Assembly (NCBI RefSeq): GCF_947503465.1
Contig: NZ_CANNDN010000001.1
Location: forward strand, 1,612,001 to 1,676,000
Origin: an uncultured Tateyamaria sp.
GTDB lineage: Bacteria > Pseudomonadota > Alphaproteobacteria > Rhodobacterales > Rhodobacteraceae
DNA: 64,000 nucleotides
Direction of reading: 5' to 3'
Below the pieces are notes generated by a model. It was not told where the DNA came from. It searched no databases and saw only the letters and a list, made by a program, of their open reading frames with translations. The position numbers and the translations under genes were made by a program. This document shows positions 63,923 through 64,000 of the stretch, in pieces (the stretch's first letter is position 1; every line of letters starts with the position of its first letter).

Positions 63923-64000
63923 TGCGTCAAATCCATCTGCTCATATCCGCATTCTTCTTAGGGTGTTTTGTTTTGCCCTTTTGCCTGTGGGCGGCCGATC
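63922..64000 (+). CDS. Start of a secreted or membrane protein, truncated by the window end
   Basis: Only the first 26 residues are visible: MRQIHLLISAFFLGCFVLPF continues with CLWAAD, which looks like a signal peptide or membrane anchor. The ATG overlaps the permease stop. The usual next gene in this kind of locus is a second permease, which does not obviously begin this way, so the identity is open. Confidence 0.55.
   Translation, partial: MRQIHLLISAFFLGCFVLPFCLWAAD

Overview
The window comes from a high-G+C alphaproteobacterium, most likely a marine Rhodobacteraceae (Roseobacter group) member. The lineage call is inferred from protein families and gene order: a suc operon ending in lpdA, hisS-hisZ-hisG, the argH / small lipoprotein / lysA / DUF4175 neighbourhood, a Hint-domain protein, a B12-dependent ribonucleotide reductase and xdhABC. 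The very long reading frames opposite dnaE, sucA, lysA and xdhB are G+C-driven shadows.

Layout. 1-11.7 kb: succinyl-CoA synthetase and 2-oxoglutarate dehydrogenase genes (sucC end, sucD, sucA, sucB, lpdA), interrupted by unrelated genes. A lipoprotein, a secreted protein and a GT25 glycosyltransferase separate sucC from sucD. A low-G+C secreted protein with a GC-rich hairpin lies before sucA. A VOC / MAPEG / UDG-like / MAPEG cassette lies before lpdA. 11.7-16.3 kb: a fasciclin lipoprotein, a 38-bp palindrome, an ftsE-ftsX-acyltransferase-flavoprotein operon and a zinc-ribbon membrane protein. 16.3-24 kb: DUF4175, lysA, a sugar-type ATP-grasp protein, DUF2834, a lipoprotein and argH, with a divergent thioredoxin-like protein. 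24-30 kb: a STAS-like protein, a fatty-acid hydroxylase family protein, a Hint protein behind a perfect CtrA-type site, an LpxR-like outer-membrane protein, a GlxA regulator, DUF1272 and a phosphatase-like protein.

30.4-38.7 kb holds a nine-gene co-directional operon, almost all stop-start overlaps: a NitT/TauT-type ABC importer, a CodA-like deaminase, an FAD-linked oxidase, two flavodoxin-fold NAD(P)H oxidoreductases, an IPNS-type Fe(II) oxygenase and a creatininase-family amidohydrolase. I read it as uptake and stepwise breakdown of an unidentified small N-heterocycle, and it is the best candidate here for an undescribed pathway. 38.8-44.5 kb is an accessory island: a leaderless subtilase, a PAP2/haloperoxidase-like protein with a Thr-Ala-Met repeat N-terminus, and a winged-helix/TPR regulator.

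44.5-55.7 kb carries replication and histidine genes: nrdJ, DUF1489, hisG-hisZ-hisS, slyX, a lipoprotein and dnaE. Exact 9-bp DnaA boxes lie upstream of both nrdJ and dnaE. 55.7-64 kb has an arsR-SRPBCC pair whose promoter sits inside an inverted repeat, then xdhABC followed by a BmpA-type nucleoside ABC transporter, a purine uptake and oxidation unit.

A dispersed palindromic repeat occurs at least five times. Two copies lie in frame inside xdhA and xdhB, and one precedes the permease start. No tRNA, rRNA, CRISPR array, insertion sequence or prophage gene was recognised.
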